A stretch of 7,850 nucleotides of DNA from contig JAJFJE010000039.1 in assembly GCA_021774355.1 (NCBI GenBank), positions 1 to 7,850 on the forward strand. The letters are read 5' to 3'. Position 1 is the stretch's first letter, and the number at the start of each line of letters is the position of its first letter. Both the position numbers and the translations under genes were made by a program. This DNA is from Alphaproteobacteria bacterium. Lineage in GTDB: Bacteria > Pseudomonadota > Alphaproteobacteria > Zavarziniales > Zavarziniaceae. The notes beneath the pieces were generated by a model. That model was given only the letters and a program-made list of their open reading frames with translations. It searched no databases and was not told the DNA's origin. This document shows, piece after piece, positions 1 to 6,481 of this stretch.

Positions 1-123
1 TTTCTGCAACCGATGGACGGCCCGGATCGGGCGGGCAATACCCGGGCGGCGATCGCCTATTGCCTGGCTCATCCGCACTGGCGCCTCAGCCTGCAGACCC
101 ATAAGCTGCTTGGAATTCCGTGA
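1..123 (+). CDS. queE: 7-carboxy-7-deazaguanine synthase, C-terminal end (partial)
   Basis: The window opens inside a gene in frame 1 that ends with TGA at 121-123; 40 residues are visible. The tail contains QPMDGP and ends WRLSLQTHKLLGIP, which I recognise as the C-terminus of the radical-SAM enzyme QueE. QueE converts 6-carboxy-5,6,7,8-tetrahydropterin to 7-carboxy-7-deazaguanine, the step between QueD and QueC. The CX14CX2C-type cluster motif and the rest of the enzyme lie before the window, so integrity cannot be judged. Its stop overlaps the queD start by one base (TGATG), indicating one transcript and translational coupling. The assignment from 40 residues is supported strongly by the two pathway genes that follow. 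Confidence 0.9.
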   Translation, partial: FLQPMDGPDRAGNTRAAIAYCLAHPHWRLSLQTHKLLGIP

Positions 124-494
124 TGCACGAGCTTGCCAAACAATTCCGCTTCGAGGCTGCCCACACCCTGAACCGGGTGGTGGAGACGGCCGCCAGCCGG
201 CGCATCCACGGCCATTCCTATCGCGCCGAAATCGTCCTGCGCGGGGTGGCCGACGCGGCCTCGGGCATGGTCTTCGACCTCGGTCTGTTCGCGGCCGCCC
301 TGGAGGAGACCAGGCTCGCCCTCGACCACCATTTGCTCAACGACATCCCGGCCATGGGGCCGCCCACCTTGGAAAATCTCGGCGTCTGGATCTGGGCCCG
401 GGTGGCGCCGCGCTGTCCGGGCCTCGCCCGGGTGACCGTGTATCGCGACTCGACGGGCGATGCCTGCAGCTATTTCGGTCCCGACCATGGCTGA
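123..494 (+). CDS. queD: 6-carboxy-5,6,7,8-tetrahydropterin synthase QueD, variant lacking the usual catalytic Cys
   Basis: This 123-residue protein belongs to the 6-pyruvoyl-tetrahydropterin synthase fold. In the queuosine pathway it turns 7,8-dihydroneopterin triphosphate into 6-carboxy-tetrahydropterin in the cytoplasm. The zinc-binding histidines are visible: FEAAH (H14) and IHGHSY (H29, H31). LDHHLLNDI (D68, H69, H70) matches the active-site Asp/His region. Length is normal for the family. Oddities: the residue matching E. coli QueD Cys27, at the same spacing after the first zinc His, is Ser25, and the C-terminal KET motif is replaced by a YRDST segment (about 107-111). I chose the ATG at 123 because it overlaps the queE stop as TGATG; a GTG at 120 would add only one residue. 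The gene overlaps queC by 8 nt. Function as QueD is inferred mainly from operon position; the variant residues leave the mechanism open. Confidence 0.88.
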   Translation: MHELAKQFRFEAAHTLNRVVETAASRRIHGHSYRAEIVLRGVADAASGMVFDLGLFAAALEETRLALDHHLLNDIPAMGPPTLENLGVWIWARVAPRCPGLARVTVYRDSTGDACSYFGPDHG

Positions 495-1188
495 GGGCGG
501 CGCCCTGGTGCTGTTCTCGGGCGGCCAGGATTCGGCCACCTGCCTGGCCTGGGCACTGGGCCGCTTCGACCGGGTCGAAACCGTCGGCTTTTCCTATGGC
601 CAGCGTCATGCCGTGGAACTGGACTGCCGCGGCCCCCTGCGCGACGCCCTGGCCGGGCTGGACGGCGCCTGGGCGGCGCGCCTGGGTGGCGACCATCTCC
701 TGTCGCTCGACTCCCTGGGGCAGATCTCCGAGACCGCGCTGACCCGGCCGGTCGCCATCGAAATGGGCGAAAACGGCCTGCCCACCAGCTTCGTGCCGGG
801 CCGCAACCTGGTGTTCCTGGCCTATGCGGCAGCCCTGGCCTATCGCCGCGGCCTGAAGCATCTGGTCGCCGGGATGTGCGAGACGGATTATTCCGGCTAT
901 CCCGATTGCCGGGACGATACCGTCAAGGCCATGCAGGTCGCCCTCAGCCTCGGCCTCGACCGGCGCCTGGTCGTCGATACCCCGTTGATGTGGCGCGACA
1001 AGGCGGCGACCTGGGCCCTGGCCGAGCGGCTGGGCGGGGCCGCCCTGGTCGAACTGATCCGGGAGCGCAGCCATAGCTGCTATCTCGGCGACCGTGTCCA
1101 CCACCACGCCTGGGGCTATGGCTGCGGCACCTGCCCGGCCTGCCGCCTGCGCGCCGAGGGCTGGCAGCGCTACCGCGCCGGCGCCTGA
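487..1188 (+). CDS. queC: 7-cyano-7-deazaguanine (preQ0) synthase
   Basis: QueC is an ATP-dependent enzyme that converts 7-carboxy-7-deazaguanine and ammonia to preQ0, the last step before reduction and insertion into tRNA. The 233-residue protein begins with the PP-loop ATPase motif SGGQDS (residues 11-16). GRNLVFLAYAAALA and CETDYSGYPDCR are family signatures. The zinc site is complete: C198 (SHSCYLGD) and C213, C216, C219 (GYGCGTCPACRLR). Length is close to the usual 220-235. The ATG at 487 fits best because it places the PP-loop near the N-terminus and overlaps the end of queD by 8 nt; an alternative start further 5' (460) would lie inside queD and add nine residues with no family match. 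It is the last gene of queE-queD-queC; its stop is 7 bp from the stop of the convergent bfr. Confidence 0.97.
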   Translation: MAEGGALVLFSGGQDSATCLAWALGRFDRVETVGFSYGQRHAVELDCRGPLRDALAGLDGAWAARLGGDHLLSLDSLGQISETALTRPVAIEMGENGLPTSFVPGRNLVFLAYAAALAYRRGLKHLVAGMCETDYSGYPDCRDDTVKAMQVALSLGLDRRLVVDTPLMWRDKAATWALAERLGGAALVELIRERSHSCYLGDRVHHHAWGYGCGTCPACRLRAEGWQRYRAGA

Positions 1189-1198
1189 CGATACGTCA
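1186..1198. repeat. Small palindrome joining the convergent queC and bfr stop codons
   Basis: The 13-bp sequence TGACGATACGTCA is a perfect 5-bp inverted repeat around a 3-nt centre. Its left end is the queC stop (TGA 1186-1188) and its right end, read on the other strand, is the bfr stop (1196-1198). The two genes therefore converge with only 7 bp between them. The stem is too short and lacks a T run, so I do not call it a terminator. Transcription of either gene probably reads into the other unless it ends by a Rho-dependent route. Confidence 0.5.
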
Positions 1199-1675
1199 CC
1201 GGACGCCATCGCCAAGCTGGCTCTGCAGATAGTTCGGCAGGCCGAGGGCGGCGATCAGGTCGATTTGGGTCTCGAGAAAGTCGATATGTGCCTCGGTGTC
1301 GTCGAGGATGTCGCGCAGCAGGCTGCGGCTGACGAAATCCCGGGTGGTTTCGCAGGCGGCGATGGCCTCCTTCAGACCGGCATGGCCCCGCCATTCCACC
1401 GCCAGATCGGCCGCCAGGCCTTCCGGCACCGTCTCGCCGATCTTCAGCTTGTACAGATCCTGCAGGTTGGGCAGGCCGTCCAGCATCAGGATCCGCTTTA
1501 CCAGCCGGTCGGCATGCTTCATCTCCTCGATCGACTCGTCATATTCATGCTTGCCCAGCCGCTGGTAGCCCCAATTGTCATAGATCCGGGCATGCAGGAA
1601 ATACTGGTTGATCGCCGTCAGTTCGTTTTTGAGGATCAGGTTCAGATGCCTGATCACCTCGCGGTCACCCATCAT
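1196..1675 (-). CDS. bfr: Bacterioferritin, iron-storage haem protein
   Basis: The 159-residue protein matches bacterioferritin over its whole length. Bfr forms a 24-subunit shell that oxidises Fe(II) at a di-iron ferroxidase centre and stores it as mineral, with haem bound between subunit pairs. Visible residues, in E. coli numbering, which is colinear: E18 (NELTAINQYF), E51, haem ligand M52 and H54 (EEMKHADR), E94 and H130 (EAHIDFLETQ). Position 127, normally the bridging Glu, is Thr, followed by E128. The ATG at 1673-1675 is preferred over the next ATG (1670-1672) because MMGD then aligns with the usual MKGD, and AGAAAGG lies just upstream. It is the second gene after bfd, 87 bp downstream, so the pair is probably one iron-responsive operon. 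Confidence 0.95.
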   Translation of the reverse strand: MMGDREVIRHLNLILKNELTAINQYFLHARIYDNWGYQRLGKHEYDESIEEMKHADRLVKRILMLDGLPNLQDLYKLKIGETVPEGLAADLAVEWRGHAGLKEAIAACETTRDFVSRSLLRDILDDTEAHIDFLETQIDLIAALGLPNYLQSQLGDGVR

Positions 1676-1762
1676 GGCGCGCCCTTTCTCATTTATCTCC
1701 GGACCGATCCGAGGCGCCGGACCCGTCTTCCTGTCGATCTTGGCGCAGTGCCGCCGGGCCGG

Positions 1763-1993
1763 TCATTCCGCTGCCAGCAGGCCGGGCGGCGGCAGCAGGG
1801 CCGGGCAGGCCGGCAGTGCGGCCGCGCCCGGCCGCGCCCCGGCGCGCAGCAGGGCGCAAAGCTCTCCGGCGCATTTGCCGCATTGGGGGCTGCAGCCATG
1901 GTGGCGGTAGATCGCCGCCGGACTGTCGCAGCCCGCGGCGATGGCACGGGCGATCGCCCGCTGGTTCAGGCCGTTGCAGTTGCAGATATACAT
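1763..1993 (-). CDS. bfd: Bacterioferritin-associated ferredoxin
   Basis: A 76-residue protein beginning MYICNCNGL, the signature of Bfd. Bfd carries a [2Fe-2S] cluster and passes electrons to the haem of bacterioferritin so that stored Fe(III) can be released as Fe(II). The cluster cysteines are C4 and C6 at the start and C38 and C41 in SPQCGKCAGEL; C22, C34, C46 and C63 are extra. The last 26 or so residues are rich in Ala and Pro and look unconserved. Longer starts exist upstream in the same frame (open to about 2281), but the conserved N-terminus fixes the ATG at 1991-1993. AGGGAG at 2007-2012 is a plausible ribosome binding site, a little far from the ATG. It precedes bfr, the expected partner, and lies below two operator-like inverted repeats. 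Confidence 0.93.
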   Translation of the reverse strand: MYICNCNGLNQRAIARAIAAGCDSPAAIYRHHGCSPQCGKCAGELCALLRAGARPGAAALPACPALLPPPGLLAAE

Positions 1994-2019
1994 GATCCCG
2001 GGGACGCTCCCTGAGCCCT

Positions 2020-2034
2020 TGCGATTCGTTCGCA
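2020..2034. promoter_or_regulatory. Operator-like inverted repeat, bfd-proximal copy
   Basis: TGCGA-TTCGT-TCGCA is a perfect 5-bp inverted repeat with a 5-nt centre, 27 bp upstream of the bfd start. It shares its exact arms and spacing with the longer repeat at 2072-2090; the centres are 54 bp apart, about five helical turns. Its size and place upstream of an iron-storage operon suggest a Fur-family regulator; the identity of the regulator is inference. Confidence 0.5.
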
Positions 2035-2063
2035 CTTGCAGACGGGCGCACAATAGCGCATCC

Positions 2064-2092
2064 TTGTAAGCAATGCGAGTAGTTCGCATTAT
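2064..2092 (+). promoter_or_regulatory. Possible + strand promoter overlapping the operator
   Basis: TTGTAA (2064-2069) and CATTAT (2087-2092) are separated by 17 bp; each matches the sigma70 consensus at 4 of 6 positions. The operator at 2072-2090 fills the spacer, so a bound repressor would block it. It would drive the small ORF at 2123 with a leader of roughly 24 nt. I found no equally good - strand promoter for bfd. Confidence 0.3.
2072..2090. promoter_or_regulatory. Fur-type operator candidate upstream of bfd-bfr
   Basis: AATGCGA-GTAGT-TCGCATT is a perfect 7-bp inverted repeat with a 5-nt centre, 19 bp in all, the usual size of a Fur box. It lies 79 bp upstream of bfd and 33 bp upstream of the small divergent ORF. 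Its inner core TGCGA-N5-TCGCA recurs at 2020-2034. Control of bfd-bfr by Fur or Irr is common in alphaproteobacteria; the repeat is seen directly, the regulator is inferred. Confidence 0.6.
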
Positions 2093-2122
2093 CGTAATCA
2101 GTGGCAAAGCGAGTGACGGGAC

Positions 2123-2239
2123 ATGGTGCTCTGGCGGAATTCGGCGAATCGGCGCTTTCTGAGCCAGGTGCTGCGCCGCCTGTTCGGGCCCCGGACCGCC
2201 GCCTGGATCAGCCCGCTGGTTGGCCGCCACGGCCGCTGA
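2123..2239 (+). CDS. Hypothetical small basic protein (38 aa)
   Basis: An ATG-to-TGA reading frame of 38 residues divergent from bfd. The peptide is strongly basic, with nine arginines, no acidic residue and one histidine. RRFLSQVLRRLFG could form an amphipathic helix. I do not recognise a family. The ribosome binding site is weak (GACGGG just before the ATG). A possible promoter overlapping the Fur-like operator lies in the right place, which would make it iron-regulated if real. In GC-rich DNA such an Arg-rich frame can also arise by chance, so this is a tentative call. Confidence 0.25.
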   Translation: MVLWRNSANRRFLSQVLRRLFGPRTAAWISPLVGRHGR

Positions 2240-2263
2240 CAGAGGTCCGCGCCACAAGATGTC

Positions 2264-2292
2264 TCGACAAGCCCGGATCACCCTGGTATATC
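2264..2292 (+). promoter_or_regulatory. Promoter of tRNA-Lys
   Basis: TCGACA (2264-2269), 5 of 6 to the -35 consensus, and TATATC (2287-2292), 4 of 6 to the -10 consensus, are 17 bp apart. Transcription would start near 2299, about 20 nt before the mature tRNA 5' end. The spacing and position make this a good candidate. Confidence 0.6.
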
Positions 2293-2318
2293 GCCGCCTC
2301 CGTCGCGTGCGCGGGGTG

Positions 2319-2394
2319 GGGCCGTTAGCTCAGCTGGTAGAGCGGGTGACTCTTAATCACTAGGTCGTAGGTTCGAACCCTACACGGCCCACCA
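2319..2394 (+). tRNA. tRNA-Lys, anticodon CUU
   Basis: A full cloverleaf of 76 nt can be drawn. The acceptor arm GGGCCGT pairs with ACGGCCC, the D arm has GCTC/GAGC, the anticodon stem GGTGA pairs with TCACT (one G-U pair), and the T arm GTAGG/CCTAC encloses TTCGAAC. The anticodon loop CTCTTAA gives anticodon CTT, reading the AAG lysine codon. The discriminator is A and the CCA end is encoded. A promoter lies upstream and a Rho-independent terminator follows at 2404-2447. The 3' end of the gene sits next to an integrase remnant, as expected if it served as an integration site; the tRNA itself is intact. Confidence 0.97.
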
Positions 2395-2403
2395 ACGCAA
2401 AAT

Positions 2404-2447
2404 CCTGTCAAATCAATGTGTTACGACGAATTTGGCAGGGATTTTTT
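2404..2447 (+). terminator. Rho-independent terminator after tRNA-Lys
   Basis: CCTGTCAAAT (2404-2413) pairs with ATTTGGCAGG (2430-2439) over 10 bp with one G-U pair, around a 16-nt loop, followed by GA and a run of six T (2442-2447). It starts 10 nt after the tRNA CCA end. The T run is the best in the window. Confidence 0.8.
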
Positions 2448-2465
2448 GTCGGAACAGACCGCGAA

Positions 2466-2500
2466 CGTTCAACTTTTCCCGGGCGACTCGTTCAACTTTT
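2466..2500. repeat. Two direct copies of CGTTCAACTTTT at the end of the integrase remnant
   Basis: The 12-mer CGTTCAACTTTT occurs at 2466-2477 and 2489-2500, 23 bp start to start, about two helical turns. The pair lies between the tRNA terminator and the int coding end, which is where arm-type integrase binding sites are found in many tRNA-integrated elements. The repeat is direct observation; the arm-site role is inference. Confidence 0.6.
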
Positions 2501-2954
2501 GAGTCTCACGGCCGCCGGCAAGGGCATGTCGCGGCTCCTCGGCGAGGTGTTTGGCGCCGGCCTGGTCGCCCAATTTTCGGGTTCTGGTCATGTAGCGGTC
2601 CACGATCGCGGCGGCCTGGGCCAGGCTGTGGCCGGTGACCGCGGCGATCTGCGGGATTTCACGGCCGGCTTCCGCCAGTCGGGTGACCGCAGTGTGCCGC
2701 AGGGCACGCGCCAACAGGGTGTCGCAGCCAAGATCCGGGCGTGCCGCGTGCGCCGCCGCGCGGACAGTCCCGAAGCACTTGCCGAAATAGTCGATGCTGT
2801 AAGGCGCGCCGGTGCCCTCGGCGATCACGATGTTGAGATGCGAAATCGTCGCCTCATCCGACAGGCGCAGCTCCTCGTCGATCCGTGCGGCCAAGCGCGG
2901 CGAGACCGCCAGATCGAGGGTGGCCGCCGTTTTTGACTGGCGAAACCGGAAGCG
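2469..2954 (-). pseudogene. Tyrosine recombinase (phage/ICE integrase), 5'-truncated remnant
   Basis: This - strand frame encodes about 160 residues matching only the C-terminal catalytic half of a tyrosine recombinase, usually 350-400 residues. It opens with RFRQSKTAAT, the beta-strand region with the catalytic Lys. LARALRHTAVTRLAEAG carries the second catalytic Arg, AAVTGHSLAQA carries the HxxxH-type His, and DRYMTRTRKL carries the presumed nucleophilic Tyr. The N-terminal arm-binding and core-binding domains and the first catalytic Arg are missing. Upstream in this frame a TAG near 2986 closes it, and matching residues begin at about 2950, right at the edge of a strong hairpin. No convincing start codon exists; a TTG at 2892-2894 would start inside the domain. 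Its C-terminus points to tRNA-Lys, the likely integration site. It should be inactive. Confidence 0.8.
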
Positions 2955-2981
2955 GCCGGCGGGGCGATATCCCCGCCGGCC
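2954..2981 (-). terminator. Strong GC hairpin after a - strand gene end
   Basis: GGCCGGCGGGG (2954-2964) and CCCCGCCGGCC (2971-2981) form a perfect 11-bp stem with a 6-nt loop. It lies four bases beyond tandem stop codons (TAA 2988-2990, TAG 2985-2987) of a - strand reading frame, the place for a terminator. There is no long T run after it (TTCCGGTTTCG), so termination strength is uncertain. It also marks the point where the integrase match stops. Confidence 0.55.
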
Positions 2982-2987
2982 TGGCTA

Positions 2988-3150
2988 TTACTCCGACTGC
3001 CCGGCCGCGCGGTCAAATGCCGCAAAGGCCGCCCGGACCTCATCGGCCAGACCCCCCAAACGGCGGTTTTGCTGGTCGACCTGCAGGGTCACCGTCACCA
3101 GGTCGCCCAGGTCCCTGACCAGGCGGCCCTGCAGCCGCCGTAACCGTGCC
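2988..3150 (-). pseudogene. 3' end of an unknown gene, probably element-derived
   Basis: This - strand frame ends in tandem stops (TAA then TAG) followed by the hairpin at 2954-2981, which is what a genuine gene end looks like. The last 50 or so residues include LVRDLGDLVTVTLQVDQQ and LADEVRAAFAAFDRAAGQSE, mostly alpha-helical with a heptad-like pattern suggesting a coiled coil. I do not recognise the family. No plausible start is seen; the frame stays open further upstream, but from about 3160 the opposite strand carries a better protein match. I therefore place the left-over end near 3150 and regard the gene as truncated by rearrangement. It could also be a chance frame. Confidence 0.4.
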
Positions 3151-3575
3151 CGTTTCCCCCGGTCACCGAAAGCACCGCCACCAACCTGCGCGCGATCGGC
3201 GGCGCCCTGCTCGACGTGGGACCTGGCTGGTCGCGGATGCGGGCGCTTGCCGCCACCGGCCAGATCGACCCGCGCATAGATGTGACCGCCGCGCTGGTCG
3301 ACGCGGTACGCCTAGTGAAGCGTGCCCGCGAGGAAGGCCGCAACGTGATCGAGCTGGCCCACCGGCGTGATATGTTCGGTGGCGACCTCGACCCGGTCAC
3401 CCGCGGGTTCCTGGGCCTTATGTATCGCGACGAGGCCCTGTCCCGTCCCGTCGGACGCAGCCGCCTGGGCGAGGCGCTGTCCTGGTATCTCGGCGAGGCG
3501 GAAAAGACCCAGCCCGGTCCGGGCGCTGGGCGCCCGGCTGGCGGTCCTCGACGAGGGGTGGGCGCTAATGGATAG
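3144..3575 (+). pseudogene. Phage polyvalent-protein fragment (DdrB-like region), both ends lost
   Basis: The frame is open from just after a TAA at 3141-3143 to TAG at 3573-3575. Recognisable residues run from about 3165 to 3525: LRAIGGALLDVGPGW, then ALVDAVRLVKRAREEGRN, then RRDMFGGDLDPVTRGFLGLM, PVGRSRLGEALSWYL and GEAEKT. From memory this pattern (helical repeat, DMF, LDPVT) belongs to large multi-domain phage or plasmid proteins that carry DdrB-like ParB-type nuclease domains; the family name is a tentative match. There is no start codon before the match, the large N-terminal part is absent, and after EKTQPGP the frame degenerates into Gly/Arg/Pro while a different protein match takes over in the next frame. 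It is best read as an internal fragment of a decayed prophage gene. Confidence 0.5.
3519..3537. repeat. Inverted repeat at the frame switch
   Basis: CCGGGCG-CTGGG-CGCCCGG is a perfect 7-bp inverted repeat with a 5-nt loop. It lies where the protein match passes from one + frame to the next, so it may mark a deletion or slippage point. Confidence 0.5.
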
Positions 3576-4215
3576 CGGGTATGTCGACCGCAAGCTGATG
3601 GTGCGCTTCGACAATGGCCTGGTGGGCGAGATCCAGCTCTGGCCGCCTTCGATGTATCAGGCCAGCAACGCCGGCGGCCACAGCGCCTATAGGGCAGGGC
3701 GCGCCATGGCACCGACCGATCCGCGCCGACTGCAGGCCGAAGCAGAGCAGCACAGGTTGTTCAACGCGGCGTCGGCGGCTTTGCCCGATGGCATCAGGGG
3801 GATCTACGACGCCTTGGCCGCGCGCGCGGGCCAAGGTGGGATGCCCTTGGCGGCCATCCACCTGTCGGCCGAGTCCGGAGAGATGCGCTTGCCGGCGGAC
3901 CAGAGCTCGCCAGACGAGATTTCGGCCCAGGTCTCCGACCTCGGCCGAAAGACAAACGCTGCGCCGGCGTCGTCCAGTACTGCCAGTCGGGCGTCGAGTT
4001 CGAAAAATTCCATCGCGGACACCTCCACCTCTACGGTAGGTTCTCCCCGGGTCGACGGCAACCTGCGCCTGGGCGAGGCGATGGAGCCGCGTGACGTCAG
4101 CGCCGCGGCGATCCCGCCGGATCCGGCGATCGGCGCGGCGCAGGCCGACGCGGCCGAGGCAGCGGCCGGTGTCGGCCAGCCGGAAAGAGGAGGCCGACAT
4201 GAAACCTCGCGGTGA
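3523..4215 (+). pseudogene. RelA/SpoT-like domain fragment with trailing C-terminal frame
   Basis: In the + frame next to the preceding fragment, residues from about 3538 read ARLAVLDEGWALMDSGYVDR followed by KLMVRFDNGLVGEIQLWPP and GGHSAYRAGRAM. The GY..RKL.VRF.NG..GEIQL pattern resembles the core strands of RelA/SpoT-type nucleotidyltransferase folds found in phage-borne polyvalent proteins and toxins. The synthetase N-terminal half, with its ATP-binding residues, is missing, so activity is unlikely. The frame runs on to TGA at 4213-4215. Its middle (about 3840-4040) is Ser/Thr-rich and lies opposite a better - strand ORF, while the last 60 residues (LGEAMEPRDVSAAAIPPDPA) look like genuine coding. 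A restart ATG at 3568 has GAGGGG upstream. The frame overlaps the start of the SEC-C gene by 17 nt, suggesting former coupling. Confidence 0.45.
3804..4013 (-). CDS. Hypothetical small protein (69 aa), antisense to the phage remnant
   Basis: An ATG at 4011-4013 on the - strand is preceded by GGAGGTG six bases upstream, one of the best ribosome binding sites in the window. The 69-residue product starts MEFFELDARLAVLDDAGAAF and continues with FRPRSETWAEISSGELWSAG and DRWMAAKGIP, which has a protein-like mix of aromatic, acidic and basic residues and predicted helices. I do not recognise a family. The opposite + frame here is low-complexity Ser/Thr, typical of the shadow of a real gene. The last dozen residues (PPWPARAAKAS) look unconserved, so the 3' end may be truncated by a junction near 3840. 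The alternative is that the + frame is a genuine linker and this ORF is chance. Confidence 0.4.
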   Translation of the reverse strand: MEFFELDARLAVLDDAGAAFVFRPRSETWAEISSGELWSAGKRISPDSADRWMAAKGIPPWPARAAKAS

Positions 4216-4428
4216 CGACGTTTCCATCGCTCCCATGAGCAAGCGCCGGAACGGATTTTAATTCCGAACGCCAGGTCAAGCGCGGTCCGCGCGTGGTCCA
4301 CGGCGACAAGGAACTTGTCGAGAAACTCGGCCGCAACGATCCCTGCCCCTGCGGTTCGCGGAGGCGGTTTCAAGGCCTGCTGTCTGACCAGCATGCGCGA
4401 CGTCGAGCGCGGCTATTATCGCCGCTGA
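4199..4428 (+). pseudogene. SEC-C motif zinc-binding small protein, broken by two frameshifts
   Basis: An ATG at 4199-4201 follows AGAGGAGG with a 5-nt gap. The frame gives MKPRGDDVSIAPMSKRRNGF and then TAA at 4259-4261. If one G near 4253-4254 is treated as extra, it continues as DFNSERQVKRGPRVVHGDKE and then LGRNDPCPCGS, a SEC-C motif. If one T near 4367-4370 is also treated as extra, the motif is completed as RRRFKACCL and the gene ends RDVERGYYRR at TGA 4426-4428, 75 residues in all. SEC-C motifs bind zinc through CxCx(n)CC and occur at the end of SecA and in many small phage and bacterial proteins; the role here is unknown. The two insertions shift frames 2 to 0 to 1 consistently. The gene overlaps the preceding remnant. 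Either decay or sequencing error would explain the shifts. Confidence 0.65.
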
Positions 4429-4435
4429 ACGGGCG

Positions 4436-4474
4436 GCGGCGCCCGGCGCCCGTCCTGGGCCGGCCGGGCGCCGC
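4436..4474. terminator. Strong hairpin between the SEC-C remnant and acs
   Basis: A perfect 12-bp stem pairs 4436-4447 (core GGCGCCCGGC) with 4463-4474, and the 15-nt loop contains a further GCCC/GGGC pairing. It lies 8 nt past the + strand stop at 4428 and 9 nt past the end of acs on the - strand, so it could end transcription from both sides. There is no T run on either strand. Confidence 0.55.
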
Positions 4475-4482
4475 GACTGCCG

Positions 4483-6453
<1,971 letters not shown>

Positions 6454-6481
6454 GTCTTCCTCCCGAAATTTCGCCGTGAAC

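Noticed and set aside
337..1215. A 292-codon - strand frame opposite queD and queC
   Set aside because: Antisense shadow of two well-conserved genes, rich in Ala, Gly and Gln with no domain.
1094..2014. A 306-codon + strand frame across the end of queC, bfr and bfd
   Set aside because: It runs antisense to two certain genes and overlaps queC in another frame; its sequence is the low-complexity shadow of bfr and bfd.
2418..2936. A 172-codon + strand frame over the integrase remnant
   Set aside because: It is antisense to the recognisable recombinase catalytic domain and starts within the tRNA terminator.
3095..3712. A 205-codon - strand frame opposite the phage fragments
   Set aside because: Arg/Pro/Ser-rich composition typical of a shadow; the + strand frames here carry recognisable protein patterns.
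2395..4482. A second att copy (repeat of the tRNA-Lys 3' end) closing the element
   Set aside because: I looked for the T-arm and acceptor sequence (GTTCGAACCC, ACGGCCC) again and found no copy, so the right boundary is lost or outside the window.
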